Below are positions 35,202 to 42,964 of a stretch of DNA of 64,000 bases, one piece after another (the stretch's first letter is position 1; every line of letters begins with the position of its first letter). The notes under the pieces were generated by a model. It was not told the DNA's origin and ran no database searches. It saw nothing but the letters and a program-made list of their open reading frames with translations. The DNA comes from Hahella sp. HNIBRBA332 (GTDB taxonomy: Bacteria; Pseudomonadota; Gammaproteobacteria; Pseudomonadales; Oleiphilaceae): NCBI RefSeq assembly GCF_030719035.1, contig NZ_CP132203.1:3658001-3722000 (forward strand). Direction: 5' to 3'. The position numbers were made by a program, and so were the translations under genes.

Positions 35202-35383
35202 CAATCACCGTCCTTTGTATTTTTTATAGATTTTTCTATTGCGTCGGCGATCTTACTCAGCTCACTATCACTAACATATAGTTTCTGGCCATTAGGCTCA
35301 TCGTCCCTTTCATCGTACTCAAAAATTTCTATAGGTTTCTGATCTGCTGTTTTGGGTGGAATTAGTGTTCGCTTTATTTCCAT
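35198..35383 (-). CDS. Small acidic protein between antitoxin and toxin genes
   Basis: A 61-residue protein, acidic in the middle (EYDERDDEPNG), with a helical C-terminal half (LSKIADAIEKSIKNTKDGDW). Its ATG overlaps the antitoxin stop by one base (TAATG) and its stop overlaps the toxin GTG by four, so it is translationally coupled to both. Canonical yafNO has no gene here. It might be a second antitoxin, a chaperone-like factor or a spacer protein. No family recognised. Confidence 0.7.
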   Translation of the reverse strand: MEIKRTLIPPKTADQKPIEIFEYDERDDEPNGQKLYVSDSELSKIADAIEKSIKNTKDGDW

Positions 35384-35688
35384 TATTCAAAGTCTCCATC
35401 ATCAGAGTCTTTAAGTTTTTTAGCCATTTTTTCAACTATTTCATCGAGATCGATATCATCATCTTCCATCTGTGACGGTATATCCTTGACCTCAGTATCT
35501 CCCCGTCTCAAATAATCCAAGACATCTATCATCTCTTCATAGTCGTGCCTTTCAGAGGCATAGAAAACGATATCTCCATTAATGGTTATGGCAATCGCAT
35601 TACAATTATATTTTTGAAATGCACCCACAGGATCTTTTGCAAAATCCTCCACCGACATAGTATGCTCTGCGTACAATTTATCTGACAT
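35383..35688 (-). CDS. Phd/YefM-like (YafN-type) antitoxin
   Basis: A 101-residue protein. Its first 65 residues follow the Phd/YefM/YafN pattern: MSVEDFAKDPVGAF, AIAITINGDIVFYASE, then a DYEEMIDVLDYL helix. This part would bind DNA and dimerise. The remaining tail is very acidic (MEDDDIDLDEIVEKM), as expected for a toxin-neutralising segment. AGGTGA six bases before the ATG at 35688 favours it over a TTG just upstream. It is first in a three-gene operon, so it probably autorepresses from the promoter upstream of 35690. Confidence 0.75.
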   Translation of the reverse strand: MSDKLYAEHTMSVEDFAKDPVGAFQKYNCNAIAITINGDIVFYASERHDYEEMIDVLDYLRRGDTEVKDIPSQMEDDDIDLDEIVEKMAKKLKDSDDGDFE

Positions 35689-36073
35689 CAAATCACCTCT
35701 CTTCTAGCATCAGTATTCAGCCTGCTTAGTTTTAAACCACTTACGAATCAATAAATTTTCATATCTGACTCAAATTATATATTTAAACAGATAAAAAGCG
35801 CATTCGTTTTATCCCTAACTCACACTCAGTAGGCTACACTTTGTCCCGTACTTTATAGCTCTCATAAAAAAGCATTTACCACGGCTTATATAGTGAAAAC
35901 GAAACGATAGCAACCATATCACCGCTACAGTCGATAAAATCACTGAGCAACGACTAACCTTCATTTTTTACACGAACAATAAAGCCCGGAGATTGAGCCT
36001 GAGGCGACTTTCGCCCCGTACACATCAAGGAAGTATCTGATATTTAACATCCATTCTCAGGAGGAGAATCTCA
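35689..36073. other. AT-rich divergent intergenic region
   Basis: A 385-base region between the toxin-antitoxin operon and the secreted propeller gene. It should contain both promoters and the antitoxin operator. No open frame or strong inverted repeat caught my eye. Confidence 0.45.
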
Positions 36074-37198
36074 ATGTCAGGATGCTTAGCCACCCTATTC
36101 CCAGCCTCATTAATCCGGGCCTTACTCGCCCTACCACTGCTGTTGTGCTTCTGTGCAGGGTCCCCTGTCTGCCTGGCGGAGGCTTTTGGAATCAGAATCA
36201 AGGATTCCGCCAAAAACTGGGGGATGACGCAGAACAGTTATTATTCCTTCAGTGTCCATAAAAACGCGCTCTTCGCCGGCGGACGCGCTGTGCATGGTTC
36301 GGGAGGTCCGACTGCGCGCCTACTGCGCAGTGAGGATGGAGAGAACTGGGCGCAGGTGGATGTCCCCTTCAGCACGGACGATAACGAGGTCCGTCGGGTC
36401 TGGTCCGCTCCCGACGGATATCTCTATGCGGTCACGCAGAGCGACACGCCCAAAATCTATCGCTCTCTGAATGGGCGGCATAACTGGACGCGGGTTAAGA
36501 CACTATCCGAGTCGGATGAATACGGTCGCTGGTTTGAAGCCTTTCAGGGTTGCATTTATCTGGCGGGCCGCAGCGACAAGCATACTGAAGCCAGGCTTTA
36601 TCGTTCCTGCGATGGCGTTACCTGGAACGTAGCCGCCTCCTTTCCCGGCGTCACCGGCATTTTTTCCTTACTGGCTCACGAGAATACACTGTACTTGACG
36701 ACAGGACTCCCGTACTCAGGAGAAGTCAGCGTAATGGCGTCGGATAACGGAACAAATTGGGCGCGCGTGAATGAAACGACTTTCGCCAGCGATGAAACTC
36801 TGCATTCTCTGGTGGAGTGGCAAGGCGCGTTTTGGCTGGGCACATTAAACAGCACGACTGGCGGAGCGATCTGGCGCTCAGAGGACATGCGCGTCTGGGA
36901 GAAAGTCACCGGTGACGGCATGGGAGTGGGACTTGATGAAAAAGAGGTGTATCGGCTGTATCCCTGGGGAGATCTGCTGGTCGCAGGAACCTACAATCCG
37001 GTGGATGGCGGCCGCCTATGGGCAACGGAAAACGGTCGCGACTGGGGCCAGATTGGCAGTCCCGGCGGTAACTCCGGGAGCCAATATAAAGGCGTATTTG
37101 ATTTCATCGAGTTTCACGGAGCGCTTTACACTGCACATCGAGTCAGCTCTATCGCAACGAATATCCCGACTTTTCCGCAAGTCTTACTAAGACAATAG
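36074..37198 (+). CDS. Secreted beta-propeller protein (sialidase/Asp-box-like repeats)
   Basis: A 374-residue exported protein. The N-terminus (residues about 1-37) has a long hydrophobic signal segment (ALLALPLLLCFCAG) ending near CLAEA. The mature part is a series of blades of about 45-50 residues with recurring phrases like RSEDGENWAQV, YRSLNGRHNWTRV, YRSCDGVTWNV, ASDNGTNWARV, WRSEDMRVWEKV and ATENGRDWGQI, as in Asp-box/BNR-like repeats. No sialidase catalytic residues were identified, so the role is unknown, perhaps carbohydrate or protein binding. AGGAGG nine bases before the ATG supports the start. A decayed copy of its 3' part lies at 40745-40942. Confidence 0.75.
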   Translation: MSGCLATLFPASLIRALLALPLLLCFCAGSPVCLAEAFGIRIKDSAKNWGMTQNSYYSFSVHKNALFAGGRAVHGSGGPTARLLRSEDGENWAQVDVPFSTDDNEVRRVWSAPDGYLYAVTQSDTPKIYRSLNGRHNWTRVKTLSESDEYGRWFEAFQGCIYLAGRSDKHTEARLYRSCDGVTWNVAASFPGVTGIFSLLAHENTLYLTTGLPYSGEVSVMASDNGTNWARVNETTFASDETLHSLVEWQGAFWLGTLNSTTGGAIWRSEDMRVWEKVTGDGMGVGLDEKEVYRLYPWGDLLVAGTYNPVDGGRLWATENGRDWGQIGSPGGNSGSQYKGVFDFIEFHGALYTAHRVSSIATNIPTFPQVLLRQ

Positions 37199-37211
37199 AC
37201 TCAAACTGATA

Positions 37212-37234
37212 AAGGCGGTTTTGCTGTCCGCCTT
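37212..37234 (+). terminator. Terminator-like hairpin after the propeller gene
   Basis: AAGGCGG (37212-37218) pairs with CCGCCTT (37228-37234) around a nine-base loop, 13 bases after the stop codon. Only a short T-run follows. The decayed copy near 40930 keeps the left arm (ATAAGGCGGA). Confidence 0.55.
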
Positions 37235-37252
37235 CATCGCCTTTGATAGGGT

Positions 37253-37630
37253 TCAGATCACGATCTCACTGGGACAGAACGCCCGGATTCTGTGACCATC
37301 CGGGTCCTGAACAACAAAGGTATAACCAAAGTCCATTTGCGTAGGCTCTTGAATCACCTTCGCCTGCTTCGCGCTCAAAACTTCCAGCGTTGCGGCGACC
37401 TCTTCACGGCTATCAAGCGTTAAGCCAATCTCAACCCCTCCGCCAGTTATATCGGCGGAGGGTTCTACTGCCTGTCTGGCCCATAATCCCAGCTTCCAGC
37501 CTGAGTCCAGCACAAACAGAGAGAAACCAGGGGAAGACTCCACCGGGGCTTTCCCCAATATATCCGAGTAAAACGCAGTACTGGCTGGAATATCGTTGAC
37601 ATACAGAATGATGTAAGAAGGTTCTTTCAT
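37253..37630 (-). CDS. VOC family (glyoxalase/bleomycin-resistance fold) protein
   Basis: A 125-residue single VOC domain: IILYVNDIPASTAFYSDILG at the start, FSLFVLDSGWKLGLW, and FVVQDPDGHRIRAFCP at the end with the usual paired beta-alpha-beta-beta-beta rhythm. The family includes metal-dependent dioxygenases, glyoxalases and drug-binding proteins, and nothing indicates which. It lies next to a YafY-type regulator gene on the same strand, which may control it (regulator genes of this type are often beside VOC genes). Confidence 0.85.
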   Translation of the reverse strand: MKEPSYIILYVNDIPASTAFYSDILGKAPVESSPGFSLFVLDSGWKLGLWARQAVEPSADITGGGVEIGLTLDSREEVAATLEVLSAKQAKVIQEPTQMDFGYTFVVQDPDGHRIRAFCPSEIVI

Positions 37631-37759
37631 AATTGTTCTCCAATTTCAATCTTTAGCTGAATCCGGTTATCGGGCGAAGCTGAAGCGTTTGCCTGGCTTC
37701 AATCGCTTCGTTGGAGAGCATCTTAGGCGGACATACTGCCAGTTTCTGGCAGTAGCGTT

Positions 37760-38449
37760 TTACTGCGGCTCCACGCCTTTGTATTCACGCCACTCTTTCA
37801 TTAAGTCATGACGACGTCGGGGAATACGCGCTTCCAGATTATGGAGTTCGCCAATACGATCTGTGCGGAAATGACGAAACCCTTTACGCAGCTCGCACCA
37901 CGCCACCACCACTCGGATGGTGTCGAAAAAGCCGACAGCAAAAGGCCAGATGATCCTTGTGGATGCGTTGCCTTCGCTGTCGCCGTATGCAATGCACAAT
38001 TTGCGTTCAGCTCTAATCGCCGCCCGCACCCTTTCCAGTATGCTATCGTCCTCGGGTTGCTTCGCCGCCGGGCCAATCAGCAGCGTGGACGTCTCCATCT
38101 CCTGACGCAATTCGGCGGGAATCACCGCCGCAATTTTTGCAATCACATTACGGGCGGCTTCCCCCAACTTCGCATCGCCACGCCGGGACACCCATCTTGA
38201 CCCCAACACCAACGCTTCAATCTCATCATCGGAGAACATCAAAGGCGGCAACATAAAGCCAGGACGCAACAGATACCCCACGCCCGGCTCCCCCTCAATA
38301 TGCGCGCCCTGAGCCTGCAACGAAGCAATGTCGCGATACAACGTGCGAATACTGACGCCCAACTCAGACGCCAACTGCTTACCGCTCACCGGATAACGGT
38401 AGCGACGCAGAGTCTGCATGAGTTCAAGCAAACGTTCAGCCCGTGACAA
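37760..38449 (-). CDS. YafY family transcriptional regulator (HTH-WYL)
   Basis: A 229-residue regulator with an N-terminal winged helix (LLELMQTLRRYRYPVSGKQL and VSIRTLYRDIASL) and a C-terminal WYL domain (about residues 130-200, CIAYGDSEGNAS, RIIWPFAVGFF and VAWCELRKGFRHFRTDRI). WYL domains bind ligands or nucleic acid and control these repressors. The frame runs upstream to 38491, but TTG at 38449 starts the conserved SRAER and has AGGAA eight bases before it. It lies upstream of the VOC gene, its likely target. Confidence 0.87.
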   Translation of the reverse strand: MSRAERLLELMQTLRRYRYPVSGKQLASELGVSIRTLYRDIASLQAQGAHIEGEPGVGYLLRPGFMLPPLMFSDDEIEALVLGSRWVSRRGDAKLGEAARNVIAKIAAVIPAELRQEMETSTLLIGPAAKQPEDDSILERVRAAIRAERKLCIAYGDSEGNASTRIIWPFAVGFFDTIRVVVAWCELRKGFRHFRTDRIGELHNLEARIPRRRHDLMKEWREYKGVEPQ

Positions 38450-38544
38450 TTTTGGTGTTCCTGAGTGGGGAATTAAAAAAACATGAAGCACATACTGCCA
38501 TAAACTGGCAGCTTGTGCTTAGGAGGGAAGAAATTAAAGGATGG

Positions 38545-39282
38545 CTATTTGGCGTTGTTGTAGCGCGTAATCTCTTCGAGAGTTTCTGGGGGATATTTGA
38601 TATTGACGTGTTCGAGGAACTCTTCGAGCAGCTTTTCCTTATTCGACTCCCATTCAGAAGCTGATGGAAATTCGTTATCCCTAAAGCCGGTAAAAGAAAC
38701 CCTAAAACTCAGGAAGTGCTTAGCCGTAATAGCTGTGTTGACAATATAGTATGTACCAGTACTAGGATGCCCAACAGGCGCACTGAACCACACCCCTCCA
38801 TCATGCTCTCTACGCATAAAGTCACTATTTTTCTTAGGATAGACCCAATAGTCTTCAAGCGTCGGCGATCTGCCCAACTGCGAAAACTCTTCATCCACCT
38901 CTCTGTCAAGGTCTTTATAGGGTGCGTACCCAATATTAACCAGCCATCTCTGTAGCTCTTCTTTGTTAATCAAAGAATCATACTCAGCTTTATCATCAAC
39001 AATATAACTTAACGCCATGCTAATGGTCATATAACCTGCGTAGGCTTGACTTTTAGAGTAGCGACACTCCCACCCACAATCCAATAACGTAAGTATGCTA
39101 TGCGACGGATAGGTTCTACTATAGGAATCGCGACTATATATATCCGCCTTCCCTATAAATACTGACTCAAAAGGAGCTTCATGATCTGGAAGTCTCATAA
39201 TAACTTCCACATCAGACAAATCCCAGCTGACTATTGGGGATTCTGTATAGTTATACTTAGATATAATCAGGTCATTTACCAT
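38545..39282 (-). CDS. Hypothetical protein, second gene of an overlapping pair
   Basis: A 245-residue soluble protein with no family I recognise. It is rich in aromatic residues (for example YWVYPKKNSDFMRREHDGG and YIVNTAITAKHFL) and has no signal peptide or membrane helix. It has a good ribosome site (AAGGAAGG) and its start overlaps the end of the upstream 367-residue gene by seven bases, so the two are translated together. Such an overlap in an AT-rich accessory region would fit an immunity protein to the upstream product, but that is a guess. Confidence 0.65.
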   Translation of the reverse strand: MVNDLIISKYNYTESPIVSWDLSDVEVIMRLPDHEAPFESVFIGKADIYSRDSYSRTYPSHSILTLLDCGWECRYSKSQAYAGYMTISMALSYIVDDKAEYDSLINKEELQRWLVNIGYAPYKDLDREVDEEFSQLGRSPTLEDYWVYPKKNSDFMRREHDGGVWFSAPVGHPSTGTYYIVNTAITAKHFLSFRVSFTGFRDNEFPSASEWESNKEKLLEEFLEHVNIKYPPETLEEITRYNNAK

Positions 39283-40379
39283 GTTTTAACCTTCCTTGCT
39301 ATTTCGTCAACAACAGACATAAATGTTGGCCGCGTGTCACTGGCAAATTTAGTTCTCGCTTCCCCCAGCCCTTTACTTGCACCAGCTAAGCCTTTAGTCA
39401 ACATGTCAATATTTTTTTTATGGAAGCGACTACCTAACGCATCTACAGTCTCCTGAAGAGATAACGACAAGTTTACAGTAGCCGGATAGTTATCATTCAA
39501 AATTACTGCGTCAGTAGTGAGTTCTGCACATTTTTGCTTCAACACCCCTAACATATTAGGGAATATACCCTTTCGAGGAATTGATGGGTTTAAGAATCTA
39601 AATCGGTGCTTATCAAGGATCTTCGCTTCTGGATCTTTTTCAAGAAGCTCCACGGCCTTATTTAAAATTTCTGCAGCTTCACCAACAACTAGCCAATCAA
39701 GCGGTTCCAGGTTCTCTATACTCCTAGCCTTTTGAGTGGACTTTATGACTAAAGCAAGTTCTTTAGCTGCTATTAATGGATCGTGTTGTCTACTTACGGG
39801 ATTAATCCAATTCCCTAACTCATTTCTTATATGAACGGGAATATAAAACAACCCAAAGTCAGTTTTCCAGCCATCACCAGAGATACCATACCGTTCAAGC
39901 GCCTTTTTAGCATTCTTAGCGGTTAACTCTAATGATGCCATGCCTCCTATACATGCTCCCACTGTATCTACAACACCACTATCCTGTTTCTTAATATCGA
40001 GGTTTGCATCAAACCCTGACAACTCTCTTGCCCGATATAACCCAGGATCTTTGCCGTCGCCTTTATAATTGCTTTTTATATTCGTTACATACACGCCAGG
40101 TAAACCGCCATCATCCTGACACTGGTATACCTTATAGTGAATCTCAACGGCCCCTATTTCTTTTTTGTGAAGGAAGCTGTCTTTAGAATTTGAGGAGGAG
40201 TTCACATCCACACTACTCGAACGCAACCCCTCAATCCCTTTTATTATTTCGATTCCGTCAAATGTGCCAGGATCGACTTTATACAAAAATTGAGGAAACA
40301 AACCAAAGTCAATATATACAGGCTTACCTGACTCACCTTTAGTGGCGTCTGAAAAGTAGAAAAAGTTGTTATCACTCAT
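39276..40379 (-). CDS. Hypothetical protein, possible effector
   Basis: A 367-residue protein, unrecognised. The first half begins NNFFYFSDATKGESGKPVYI and has a beta-rich, Gly/Ser-rich segment (residues about 50-120). The middle has a small-residue stretch (DTVGACIGGMASLE). The C-terminal half is helical with IRNELGNWINPVSRQHDP and ENLEPLDWLVVGEAAEILN. No secretion signal is visible. AAAGG six bases before the ATG at 40379 rejects the longer frame to 40433. Its stop overlaps the next gene by seven bases. It could be a toxin or effector with a partner, without direct proof. Confidence 0.65.
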   Translation of the reverse strand: MSDNNFFYFSDATKGESGKPVYIDFGLFPQFLYKVDPGTFDGIEIIKGIEGLRSSSVDVNSSSNSKDSFLHKKEIGAVEIHYKVYQCQDDGGLPGVYVTNIKSNYKGDGKDPGLYRARELSGFDANLDIKKQDSGVVDTVGACIGGMASLELTAKNAKKALERYGISGDGWKTDFGLFYIPVHIRNELGNWINPVSRQHDPLIAAKELALVIKSTQKARSIENLEPLDWLVVGEAAEILNKAVELLEKDPEAKILDKHRFRFLNPSIPRKGIFPNMLGVLKQKCAELTTDAVILNDNYPATVNLSLSLQETVDALGSRFHKKNIDMLTKGLAGASKGLGEARTKFASDTRPTFMSVVDEIARKVKTW

Positions 40380-40587
40380 AAAAAACCTTTGAATCCATAC
40401 AAAAAATCCACACCAAAGCATGGAGCTACACAAGAGCAGCAGAGAAACACTGGAAAGTATTCGGGGAAAAGAGAGTGAAGCACAATCAGGCTTCGAATAC
40501 TGTAAAAGACATTAAAATAGATGCAGCAACCTAAGCGACACTTCTCCTAAAAACCCTTCACACAAAGGTGCTTTTTCTACAGTTTAT

Positions 40588-40720
40588 TTGATTGACGCAT
40601 GTAATCCCCCTTAAAAAAATAGAAGGATACGCCACAGTTACCGTCTGAGAGGAGGATTATTTGGCAGGTGTTGGAACCGGTACAGTTATATATCGACTTC
40701 CTGTTGCAGATAGCGGAATA
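40588..40720 (+). pseudogene. Decayed 5' fragment of a Fpg/Nei-type glycosylase gene
   Basis: This stretch aligns with the start region of the intact glycosylase gene (about 50330-50482), including DNA before its start codon. The upstream ATCCCCC match and the shared stretches ATTACCGT/AGTTACCGT, GGGCGGGTGTTGGAG/GGCAGGTGTTGGAAC and TCTGTTGCGGA/CCTGTTGCAGA are clear. There are several indels, the start codon is lost and stops interrupt the frame. It ends abruptly and is followed by a scrap of the propeller gene. Confidence 0.72.
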
Positions 40721-40744
40721 GCCTGACCTTTAGAGAACAAGTGC

Positions 40745-40942
40745 ATCTTGGAGAAAGCCAATGGTGATGGTGTGGAATTGAGGCGTAACACGGAAGATGG
40801 AGACGATCTACCGGCGACGGAGAACGGTCGCGCCAAGTAGGCAGTCCCGACAGAAGTTTCGGTAGCGAATATAAAGGTGTGTTTCGTTGAGTTTCGTACA
40901 AGTCCTGCTTAGACAGTAACGTCAGATTGATAAGGCGGACTC
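40745..40942 (+). pseudogene. Decayed 3' fragment of the beta-propeller gene
   Basis: This aligns with the end of the intact secreted propeller gene (about 36896-37225). Shared stretches are TTGGAGAAAG for CTGGGAGAAAG, ACGGAGAACGGTCGCG for ACGGAAAACGGTCGCG, ATATAAAGGTGTGTTT for ATATAAAGGCGTATTT, CAAGTCCTGCTTAGACA for CAAGTCTTACTAAGACA and the left arm of the terminator hairpin. Large internal deletions and frameshifts make it non-coding. It lies 43 bases before the insertion sequence. Confidence 0.75.
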
Positions 40943-41047
40943 TAAACGCCAACCACAAGATACGCATACACTTTTAAGACAAAGTGATCCTACCCACCAA
41001 TGATAGACACCCTGTTAAGCGAGTACACTACGCTACAGAGGTGAACT

Positions 41048-41347
41048 ATGACCAAACAGAAAACAACAAATTCCAAATCTCGCCAACGTTATTCCAACGA
41101 GTACAAGGCGGAAGCCCTGACGCTAGCTCAACGTATCGGCGTGAGCGCCGCCGCAAGGCAATTGGGTCTGCACGAGTCACAACTTTACAATTGGCGCAGT
41201 AAAGCCCGACTGGCGCAGGATCGTGGCGAAACGGAACAGCAACTGGCCCAGGAAAACGCCCGCCTGAAGCGTCAGTTGGCTGAACAGGCGGAAGAGCTTG
41301 CCGTGTTAAAAAAAGCGGCGGCGTACTTCGCCAAAAGTGTGAAGTGA
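41048..41347 (+). CDS. IS3-family transposase OrfA
   Basis: A 99-residue DNA-binding protein: a helix-turn-helix (YSNEYKAEALTLAQ, VSAAARQLGLHESQLYNWR) then a leucine-zipper-like coiled coil (ETEQQLAQENARLKRQL). It binds the IS ends and can be joined to OrfB by -1 frameshifting. A run of seven A then G (41308-41315, in a TTAAAAAAAGC context) near its end is a good slippery site, and the -1 frame is open from there into orfB. The orfA stop overlaps the orfB GTG start by four bases. Confidence 0.92.
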   Translation: MTKQKTTNSKSRQRYSNEYKAEALTLAQRIGVSAAARQLGLHESQLYNWRSKARLAQDRGETEQQLAQENARLKRQLAEQAEELAVLKKAAAYFAKSVK

Positions 41348-42210
41348 GGTACGCCTTTATGCACTCTCACACGAGCCTTTTCCGCGTCACTTGCATGGCG
41401 AGAACGCTTCAGGTCTCAAGAAGCGGCTACTATGTTTGGCTCCATCGACAGAAAGCCCCTTCTCTGCGACGACAGCGTCAGCAATCCCTGGACATCCAGG
41501 TTGGGGCCGCTTTTGATAAAGCTAAAAAGCGTAATGGGGCGCCCCGGCTGACCAAAGACTTGGCGCAACAGGGAGTCCAGGCTAACCGTAAAACGGTGGC
41601 CAGAAGCATGCAACGCTTGGGCTTGAGAGCGAAAGCCGCCAGAAAGTTTAAGGCCACCACCCACTCCAGACATAGCCTGCCTGTGGCGGAAAACCTTCTT
41701 CAGCAGGACTTTAATGCAACGGAGATAAATCAAAAATGGGCGGGTGACATCACCTATTTGTGGACGGAAGAAGGTTGGCTGTATCTAGCCGTCGTGCTGG
41801 ACCTGTTCAGCCGTAAAGTCATAGGCTGGGCGATGAGCGAGCGAATGAAATCGGAGCTGGTCTGTAACGCCTTGCGGATGGCGTTGTGGCGTCGACGTCA
41901 GCCCAAAGGGGTGATCGTCCATTCAGATCGAGGTTCCCAATATTGCTCAGAAGCCTATCAGACGTTGATTCAGGCGCATGGGCTTCGTTGCAGCATGAGC
42001 GGCAAAGGCAACTGCTATGACAATGCCTGTGTGGAAAGCTACTTTCACTCCCTGAAAGTAGAAGCGATTCACGGAGAGCGGTACGCAACCCGACAAGAAA
42101 TGCGTGAAGCCGTGTTTGAGTATATCGAAGTGGATTACAATCGAACCCGTCTTCACAGCGCAAATGGCTATCTCAGCCCAGAGAGTTATGAAGCATCGAA
42201 AGTCGCTTAA
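41344..42210 (+). CDS. IS3-family transposase OrfB (DDE integrase core)
   Basis: A 288-residue transposase catalytic protein. An HTH_21-like region (RQQSLDIQV to GLRAKAARKF) precedes the integrase core with all three catalytic residues: Asp in KWAGDITYLW, Asp in VIVHSDRGSQYCS and Glu in DNACVESYFHSLKVE. The reading frame is complete. Its own start would be GTG at 41344, but it is more probably made as an OrfAB fusion by frameshifting in the A7G run upstream. Confidence 0.93.
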   Translation: MRYAFMHSHTSLFRVTCMARTLQVSRSGYYVWLHRQKAPSLRRQRQQSLDIQVGAAFDKAKKRNGAPRLTKDLAQQGVQANRKTVARSMQRLGLRAKAARKFKATTHSRHSLPVAENLLQQDFNATEINQKWAGDITYLWTEEGWLYLAVVLDLFSRKVIGWAMSERMKSELVCNALRMALWRRRQPKGVIVHSDRGSQYCSEAYQTLIQAHGLRCSMSGKGNCYDNACVESYFHSLKVEAIHGERYATRQEMREAVFEYIEVDYNRTRLHSANGYLSPESYEASKVA

Positions 42211-42272
42211 TGACGTGTCTAATCTTTGTGGGCAGGATCATCAGTTTTCTGCATTGACTTTCTACAAGGCTA

Positions 42273-42662
42273 TCACCCCTTCCTCAAACTTCGACCAATA
42301 ATCATTGCGACTCCAATTGTTAGGGCTGACATTGGAATATCTATAAACCACAATGGCGAAAAAAACCATTCTCCCATTAATGCAGAAAAAATGATAAAAC
42401 CAAGGAAACCGCATATCGATACTACAGCCACCAAATGAGGCAATGTATTGTGAGCTTGTACTTTAGCGTAGTAAGACAGCACCAGCAAACTCGGCAAAAT
42501 TAGCGGAAGGTACTGACAAATAAAGTAATCCAGCAAAGGCTGACTTTTATAGTTGTCCGCACCCCAAAGCATAGTCGACGCCATGCCCACTAACACTTCC
42601 ACCACAAAGAGAATCAACGAATATTTAAGAATACTAAGAAAGTTCAAGGTGACTCCCGCCAC
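42273..42662 (-). CDS. Hypothetical membrane protein
   Basis: A 129-residue protein with four hydrophobic segments (YSLILFVVEVLVGMAS, YLPLILPSLLVLSYY, LVAVVSICGFLGFIIFSALM and ALTIGVAMIIGR). No family recognised. The only start in frame at the 5' end is GTG 42662, without a good ribosome site. The stop is 32 bases from the IS right end, so the IS inserted just downstream of it. An expressed gene is plausible, not certain. Confidence 0.5.
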   Translation of the reverse strand: MAGVTLNFLSILKYSLILFVVEVLVGMASTMLWGADNYKSQPLLDYFICQYLPLILPSLLVLSYYAKVQAHNTLPHLVAVVSICGFLGFIIFSALMGEWFFSPLWFIDIPMSALTIGVAMIIGRSLRKG

Positions 42663-42964
42663 ATAACGTTTATATATCGCGCATACGCGCTTTTCAATTT
42701 CAAGGCGCTAAAGATACCTTCTCCGGCCCACTGATTCCAGCGTACGAAGGCCCAGACGTTCGCGGTCTTATTCACGAAAAGCTGTGCGGTCGCATGGCCA
42801 AGGTATTTACTGAAGTTAGACCTGATTGAGATTTTGTGGCGAAAGGTGATTCGGAATAACGGCCTCTATGACCGCATATCGAAAAATACGACGACGTTCT
42901 GGAGGCGCCTGAAGGAAACTGAAGCATGCAGTTCCTTCAGGCGTTTGTAGGTGGAAAAGGCGTT
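42663..42964. other. Intergenic region with an orphan open frame
   Basis: No complete gene. On the plus strand 42662-42829 is open without an ATG at its left end. Part of it reads like coding sequence (PLIPAYEGPDVRGLIHEK). It ends at TGA 42827-42829. It may be the tail of a lost gene; I could not name it. A hairpin lies at 42906-42943. Confidence 0.35.
42906..42943 (-). terminator. Hairpin downstream of the GH5 gene
   Basis: CGCCTGAAGGAA (42906-42917) pairs with TTCCTTCAGGCG (42932-42943), and ACT/AGT can extend the stem with one bulge. It lies 22 bases after the GH5 stop on the minus strand. There is no T-run on that side, so termination there is likely but unproven. Confidence 0.55.

Larger units (their letters stand above)
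40985..42240 (+). mobile_element. IS3-family insertion sequence
   Basis: A 1256-base element bounded by imperfect inverted repeats of about 26 bases. The left end begins TGATCCTACCCAC at 40985. The right end, read inward, begins TGATCCTGCCCAC from 42240. It starts with TG and ends with CA, as IS3 elements do, and carries orfA and orfB in a -1 arrangement. The three bases on either side (AAG and TCA) do not match, so no target duplication is visible. Both open frames are intact, so it may still be active. Confidence 0.9.
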
